A stretch of 64,000 nt of DNA, from NCBI GenBank assembly GCA_910578085.1, contig CAJTPM010000002.1, forward strand, positions 62,001-126,000. The letters are read 5' to 3'. Below, in pieces: positions 59,182 to 64,000 of this stretch; the stretch's first letter is position 1, and every line of letters starts with the position of its first letter. The notes under the pieces were generated by a model that saw nothing but the letters and a program-made list of their open reading frames with translations, was not told the origin of the DNA and did no database searches. Position numbers and translations under genes: made by a program. Source of the stretch: an uncultured Lachnospiraceae bacterium. GTDB taxonomy: Bacteria; Bacillota; Clostridia; Lachnospirales; Lachnospiraceae.

Positions 59182-61956
59182 ATGTCTTTTCTTGAGATTT
59201 TAGATGCTATATTACTAAGGCCGCTTCAGCTGATTTTTGAAACAGTATATATGATAGCATATAAGGTAACGGGCAATCCGGGAGTGCCGATTATTATCCT
59301 CAGTCTGTTTGTAAATTTTCTGGCGCTTCCGCTGTATATGCGTGCTGATGCAATACAGGAAGAAGAACATGCACTGGAAAAGAAGCTGCAGAGAGGTGTG
59401 GATCATATCAAAAAGACGTTCGTCGGTGATGAACGGATGCTGCTGCTGCAGACCTATTACAAGCAGAATCATTATAAGCCGGTCTATGTTCTGCGCAGTG
59501 CGGTTTCCTTATTTCTGCAGATTCCGTTTTTTATTGCTGCTTATCGTTTTCTTTCCGGGCTTCAGCTCCTGTACGGCGTTTCTTTTGGCCTGATCTCAGA
59601 TCTGGGGCAGCCTGACGGGATGTTGCAGATTGCCGGACTGGCAGTCAATGTACTGCCTGTCATCATGACGGTGGTAAATCTGATATCCTGTGTTATCTTT
59701 ACAAAAGGCAGTCCGCTCAAATCAAAAATACAGCTCTATGCAATGGCTCTGTTTTTTCTGGTGTTTTTGTATAACTCTCCGGCGGGGCTAGTATTTTACT
59801 GGACGTTAAATAATGTATTTTCGTTGATAAAGACCTGTTTTTATAAGCTGAAAAATCCGGGAAAGGTGTTGAGCGTGATACTTTCAGCCGGAGGAGCTTT
59901 GGTGGCAATTTCCGGAAGTTTATTAAATCCTGCCCTTACAGTGAGAAAAGCTGTATTCTTGTGGGGAGTAGCAGCGCTCATGCAGGCTCCCTTGATTTGC
60001 AGAGTTTTTCGGGGACGGATAAACCGCAAATGTGCGAAAGAAGAGGCGGACAAAAAGCTGTTTTTGTCGGGAGGAATATTTTTGACGACTCTGACAGGGA
60101 TTTTAATCCCTTCCGCAGTAATTAAATCGGCTCCGCAGGATTTTGTAAAAATTACGGATTTTTACAATCCGCTGTGGTTTGTCGTGAGTTCATTTTGTTT
60201 GGCATTCGGGGTATTTATTATCTGGACAGGAATATTTTATTTTCTGTCAAAGCCTGCGGTAAAAGTTTATTTTGATAAAGGCATTTGGCTTCTTTCAGGA
60301 ATTTTTGTGACTGACTATATGTTTTTCGGAAAAAATCCGGGTATGCTCAGTTCACAGCTGCAATACGGAAGAGAGCTGGAATTTGCATGGACAGAACAAC
60401 TGAAAAACGTGGTGATATTGACGACGGTTTTACTGGTGCTTTATGCAGTATACAAATACCGAAAAAAGGCGGTTATTGAAATTTTGGCGGCCGGAATCCT
60501 GGCGTTTGTGGGTATGTCGGCTGTTAATGTGGTAAATATCCATATAGCCATAGGCGGCCTGAAAGAACGGGATCTGGAAACATATAAGGCAATTCCGGAA
60601 TTTACATTGAGCAGGAGCGGCAAAAATGTGATTGTATTTATGCTGGATATGGGAATGGGCGAATATATTCCATATTTTTTCCAGGAAAAGCCTGAACTGA
60701 AAGAAAAGTTTTCCGGATTTACCTATTATGCAAATACAATATCATTTGGACGATATACAAATTTGGGAACACCGGCTCTTTTTGGAGGTTATGAATATAC
60801 GCCGGTTGAAATGAATAGAAGAGATGACGAGCTGATGGTGGACAAGCAGAATGAAGCATTGAAAGTAATGCCAGTACTATTTGCGCAGAATGGTTATCAG
60901 GTGATAGTCTGCGACCCGCCTTATGCAGGATACGAATGGATTCCGGATTTGTCAATTTATTATGAATATCCGGATATTCAAAGTTATATTTTGGATGGAA
61001 AGTTTTCGGAAGATTACGCTAATAAGAAAGCGATAGAAAATAATCACAGGAATTTCTTCTGCTACAGTATATTGAAAGCGGCGCCGTTGTGCCTGCAGAA
61101 AACGATTTATGATTATGGGAGATATAATCAGGCAGAGTCCAAGACTGTGCCTGAAACCAAACAGATAGAATGGGATATGTTTCATGCAGTTGGCGTAGAG
61201 CCGGAATTCATGAATGCCTATAATGTATTGGAAGCGCTTCCGGGCATCACGAATGTGGTGGACGATGATATCGATACATTTTTAATGATGGCAAATAATA
61301 CGGCGCATGAGCCGATGCAGCTGCAGGAACCGGATTATATACCGGCGCTGGAAGTGGATAATACGGAGTACGAACAACAGAATCAGGACAGGTTTACTCT
61401 TGACGGATATACGCTGGAGATGGAAAGTAATATACAGCTGACAACATATCAGGTAAATATGGCTGCACTCCTGCAGCTGGGTAAGTGGTTTGACTATATG
61501 CGTGAGAATGATGTCTATGATAATACAAGGATTATTGTGGTAGCGGATCATGGCCGGGCTGGAGCAGAACAGGAGGAAGAGGATGAACAGAGGCTGAGAG
61601 AAGGCGATGTGACGCCGTACTTTCCATTATTGATGGTAAAAGATTTTGGGGATGGTGAATTTGAGACGTCAAAGGAGTTTATGACAAATGGAGATGTTCC
61701 AACACTTGCCACAAAAGATATTATTGAGAAACCGATAAACCCCTTTACGGGAAAAATAATAGATAATTCGGAGAAAACGGCACATGATCAGTATGTTATT
61801 ATTTCAACGGAATTTGCTGTAAGTAAGGACAGCAAAAACACGACATATCTTCCCGCAAAGTGGTGTGCTGTACATGATGATATGCGAAATCCGGATAATT
61901 GGAAACTGTTATTAGAGGAAGAGACTATTCTTCCACCTATGGAGAACAAGGATTGA
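59182..61956 (+). CDS. YidC/Oxa1-like membrane domain fused to sulfatase-type (LtaS-like) domain
   Basis: A 924-residue fusion. Residues 1–220 have the YidC/Oxa1 layout: helix FETVYMIAYKVTGNPGVPII, then LSLFVNFLALPLYMRADAIQ, a charged hairpin (EEEHALEKKLQRGVDHIKKT), and later VFLYNSPAGLVFYWTLNNVF, the YidC signature helix. Further membrane helices fill 230–460. From about residue 475 an alkaline-phosphatase/sulfatase fold follows with VIVFMLDMGMGEYIP (metal Asp about 489), a nucleophile region FTYYANTISFGRYTNLGTPA near 518 and metal VVADHGRAGAEQ near 789. Such domains transfer phosphoglycerol or phosphoethanolamine to surface polymers. The next gene is a paralogue. Confidence 0.85.
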   Translation: MSFLEILDAILLRPLQLIFETVYMIAYKVTGNPGVPIIILSLFVNFLALPLYMRADAIQEEEHALEKKLQRGVDHIKKTFVGDERMLLLQTYYKQNHYKPVYVLRSAVSLFLQIPFFIAAYRFLSGLQLLYGVSFGLISDLGQPDGMLQIAGLAVNVLPVIMTVVNLISCVIFTKGSPLKSKIQLYAMALFFLVFLYNSPAGLVFYWTLNNVFSLIKTCFYKLKNPGKVLSVILSAGGALVAISGSLLNPALTVRKAVFLWGVAALMQAPLICRVFRGRINRKCAKEEADKKLFLSGGIFLTTLTGILIPSAVIKSAPQDFVKITDFYNPLWFVVSSFCLAFGVFIIWTGIFYFLSKPAVKVYFDKGIWLLSGIFVTDYMFFGKNPGMLSSQLQYGRELEFAWTEQLKNVVILTTVLLVLYAVYKYRKKAVIEILAAGILAFVGMSAVNVVNIHIAIGGLKERDLETYKAIPEFTLSRSGKNVIVFMLDMGMGEYIPYFFQEKPELKEKFSGFTYYANTISFGRYTNLGTPALFGGYEYTPVEMNRRDDELMVDKQNEALKVMPVLFAQNGYQVIVCDPPYAGYEWIPDLSIYYEYPDIQSYILDGKFSEDYANKKAIENNHRNFFCYSILKAAPLCLQKTIYDYGRYNQAESKTVPETKQIEWDMFHAVGVEPEFMNAYNVLEALPGITNVVDDDIDTFLMMANNTAHEPMQLQEPDYIPALEVDNTEYEQQNQDRFTLDGYTLEMESNIQLTTYQVNMAALLQLGKWFDYMRENDVYDNTRIIVVADHGRAGAEQEEEDEQRLREGDVTPYFPLLMVKDFGDGEFETSKEFMTNGDVPTLATKDIIEKPINPFTGKIIDNSEKTAHDQYVIISTEFAVSKDSKNTTYLPAKWCAVHDDMRNPDNWKLLLEEETILPPMENKD

Positions 61957-61962
61957 GATGAT

Positions 61963-64000
61963 ATGTCAATATTTGAGATTTTAAATACTTTGTTATTAAA
62001 ACCGCTGGAACTTGTATTTGAAGTGGTTTATATGTTGGCCTACAAGATAATTGAGAATCCAGGGTTGTCGATTATTGCGCTGAGTCTGTTTATGAATTTT
62101 CTGGTACTCCCGTTATATATGCGGGCTGATGCAATTCAGGAAGAGGAGCATGCTCTGGAGAAGAAGCTGCAGGAGGGCGTGGATCATATCAAAAAAACGT
62201 TTAGCGGCGATGAACGAATGATGGTGCTGCAGACATATTACAGACAAAACCATTATAAGCCTGTCTATGTGCTGCGCAGTGCGGTCTCGCTGCTTTTGCA
62301 GATTCCGTTTTTTATTGCAGCGTATCGGTTTCTGTCAGAACTGCAGTTGATTAACGGTATTTCTCTTGGGCCGATTGCAGATTTGGGGAGCTCGGATGCG
62401 CTATTGCAGGTGGGGACAGTAAGTATTAACGTCTTGCCAATTATTATGACAGTGGTGAATTTGGTATCCTGTGTCATATTTACAAAAGGCGGTCCGCTGA
62501 AGTCAAAAATACAGTTATATGCCATGGCTCTGTTCTTTTTTGTATTTTTGTATGATTCTCCGGCGGGCCTTGTTTTTTACTGGACTTTAAACAATGTGTT
62601 TTCTCTTGTAAAGACCTGTTTTTATAAGCTGAAAAATCCAGGGAAAGCGATTGGTGTTATCTGCGCCGTAATTGGAGGGATGATTGCTGTTTACGGGGCA
62701 GCGTTCTATCATTATGGGTATAATATTGCCGGACGAAAAATTTTTCTGATTGGGTGTGGAGCGTCATTGCAGATACCTCTCGTTTGCTATGTAGGCAGAG
62801 GAAAATGGAAGAAAAAAGAAATTAGGGCAGAGGGAAGTCGAAAAGTATTTGTTTTCGGAGCATTATTTCTGGTTTTGCTTACAGGAATATTAATTCCTTC
62901 TGCGGTAATCAGGACATCCCCGCAGGAGTTTGTGGATATTACCTGTTTCTATCATCCGCTGTGGTTTGTTGTCAATGCTTTTTGCATGGCTTTGGGATTG
63001 TTTGTGATCTGGACAGGCGTATTTTATTTTCTGGCGAGGCCATCTGCAAAAATTCACTTTGAGAGGAGCATATGGGCTCTTTCCGGTGTTGCGATAGTGG
63101 ATTATCTGTTTTTCGGGAGAAATTTGGGTAATCTGAGTTCCCACTTGGTATTTGACAACGAATTACAGTATGCGGGTAGAGAAATATTGATCAATGCTGC
63201 TGTACTGATTTTGGTAATGATTGTGTTTTTTTATATATACAGAAAGTGGAAAAGACTGGTGGCAGAAATTCTGCTGACAGGTATGCTGGCATTTTCTGTC
63301 ATGGCTGCCGTCAATATTGTGGAGATTAATAAAGCTGTTCGCTCTCTGAATTTTTTGCATTTAGAGGAAACTGAAGAAATTCCTGAAATTGTGTTGAGCA
63401 GAAACGAAAAAAATGTTATTGTACTGATGCTTGACAGGGCGATTGGCGAGTATATTCCTTATATGTTTCAGGAAAAGCCGGAACTGGAAGAAAAATTTTC
63501 GGGTTTTACTTATTATGCCAATACAGTATCGTTTGGCAGGTTTACAAATTTCAGTACGCCGTCGCTTTTTGGTGGATATGAGTATACGCCAGTGGAACTT
63601 AACAGACGGGATACGGAATCTTTAGGGCAGAAACAGGATGAGGCGTTGAAAGTATTGCCAGTACTGTTTGACCGGAACGGTTATGATGTAACGGTCTGTG
63701 ATCCGCCCTATGCGGGATACAGCTGGACACCGGATCTGTCAATTTATGAAGAGTATCCGGATATAAAGACTTATATTACGGAAGGGAGATTTACAGATCC
63801 CTCTATTGCACAGCAGGGAATCCAGAATAATAAGCGGAATTTTTTCTGTTACAGCATGTTTAAGGCTGCCCCGGTCTGTATTCAGAGATTAGTTTATGAT
63901 AAAGGAAAGTATAACCAGGCGGAGTTTGATACTGTTTACGGGGAGCAGATCGTTGACAGTCAGGATACAGCCACGGGGATATCCTCATTATTTATGTCGG
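61963..64000 (+). CDS. YidC–sulfatase fusion, tandem paralogue (3' truncated)
   Basis: The frame is open from ATG 61963 to the window end, 679 codons. It starts six bases after the previous stop and matches the preceding protein almost throughout: FEVVYMLAYKIIENPGLSII, LPLYMRADAIQEEEHALEKK, VFLYDSPAGLVFYWTLNNVF, then VIVLMLDRAIGEYIPYMFQE and YANTVSFGRFTNFSTPSLFG. The second metal-binding motif lies outside. The metal-site start reads MLDRAIG rather than MLDMGMG. Middle regions (about 225–300 and 390–460) diverge most. The arrangement points to tandem duplication followed by specialisation, for instance for different acceptors. Confidence 0.85.
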   Translation, partial: MSIFEILNTLLLKPLELVFEVVYMLAYKIIENPGLSIIALSLFMNFLVLPLYMRADAIQEEEHALEKKLQEGVDHIKKTFSGDERMMVLQTYYRQNHYKPVYVLRSAVSLLLQIPFFIAAYRFLSELQLINGISLGPIADLGSSDALLQVGTVSINVLPIIMTVVNLVSCVIFTKGGPLKSKIQLYAMALFFFVFLYDSPAGLVFYWTLNNVFSLVKTCFYKLKNPGKAIGVICAVIGGMIAVYGAAFYHYGYNIAGRKIFLIGCGASLQIPLVCYVGRGKWKKKEIRAEGSRKVFVFGALFLVLLTGILIPSAVIRTSPQEFVDITCFYHPLWFVVNAFCMALGLFVIWTGVFYFLARPSAKIHFERSIWALSGVAIVDYLFFGRNLGNLSSHLVFDNELQYAGREILINAAVLILVMIVFFYIYRKWKRLVAEILLTGMLAFSVMAAVNIVEINKAVRSLNFLHLEETEEIPEIVLSRNEKNVIVLMLDRAIGEYIPYMFQEKPELEEKFSGFTYYANTVSFGRFTNFSTPSLFGGYEYTPVELNRRDTESLGQKQDEALKVLPVLFDRNGYDVTVCDPPYAGYSWTPDLSIYEEYPDIKTYITEGRFTDPSIAQQGIQNNKRNFFCYSMFKAAPVCIQRLVYDKGKYNQAEFDTVYGEQIVDSQDTATGISSLFMS

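Overview
The window reads as chromosome of a motile, Gram-positive-type anaerobe of the class Clostridia, most likely Lachnospiraceae. The grounds are gene order and family membership: a B. subtilis-like mbl / flgG-type / flgG-type block, a comF–yvyF pair, the cdaA–cdaR–glmM cluster, a DUF3048 lipoprotein, LytTR-type and Bce-type regulation, and AGGAGG-type ribosome binding sites. No rRNA, tRNA or CRISPR array was seen. Both ends cut a gene: an ABC ATPase on the left and a YidC–sulfatase fusion on the right.

Layout. (1) 1–4.6 kb: end of a LivF-like ABC ATPase, then a tight operon for organic-acid metabolism (PEP mutase/isocitrate lyase-family enzyme, 2-hydroxyacid dehydrogenase, GntP-like permease) followed by a GntR/FCD regulator. 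(2) 4.7–12.7 kb: accessory region of small, often broken genes (SMI1/KNR4 protein, a WapI-like nonsense-mutated gene, chimeric duplicated tails, a VapBC-like toxin–antitoxin pair, two DUF3795 proteins). It looks like a decaying immunity-gene array and ends in an integrase remnant. (3) 12.9–19 kb: a flavin oxidoreductase with an internal 12-bp tandem repeat, then a complete Bce-type two-component system and ABC transporter. (4) 19.8–26.6 kb: a tocopherol-cyclase-like protein, a dead LytTR-type response regulator with two TTTCGTTCCC boxes, and at least six co-directional genes of unknown function. Four of these start with the same M-x-(V/I)-N-G-I motif, and three are preceded by copies of one hairpin leader whose stem covaries between copies. 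This is the best candidate for an undescribed system. (5) 26.7–28.9 kb: an element-associated gene and two fused, broken tyrosine recombinases.

(6) 28.9–49.9 kb: core chromosome: uvrB–uvrA under a LexA-type box, a secreted repeat protein, mbl and three flagellar rod genes with a sigma-D-like promoter, recD2, comF, yvyF, two membrane proteins, cdaA–cdaR–glmM, an HPr, and leuA. (7) 49.9–57.5 kb, minus strand: a DUF3048 lipoprotein and an operon for 2-aminoethylphosphonate (PEP mutase fused to a cytidylyltransferase, phosphonopyruvate decarboxylase, AEP transaminase) with an APC permease and a LicC/PntC-like nucleotidyltransferase carrying an N-terminal helix-turn-helix. (8) 57.9–64 kb, plus strand: a CDP-glycerol glycerophosphotransferase and two tandem proteins that join a YidC/Oxa1-like membrane domain to a sulfatase/LtaS-like domain. 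Parts 7 and 8, head to head, suggest a surface glycerophosphate polymer or lipid carrying aminoethylphosphonate; that link is inference.

All calls were made by reading the sequence. Family names come from motif recognition, not database searches.
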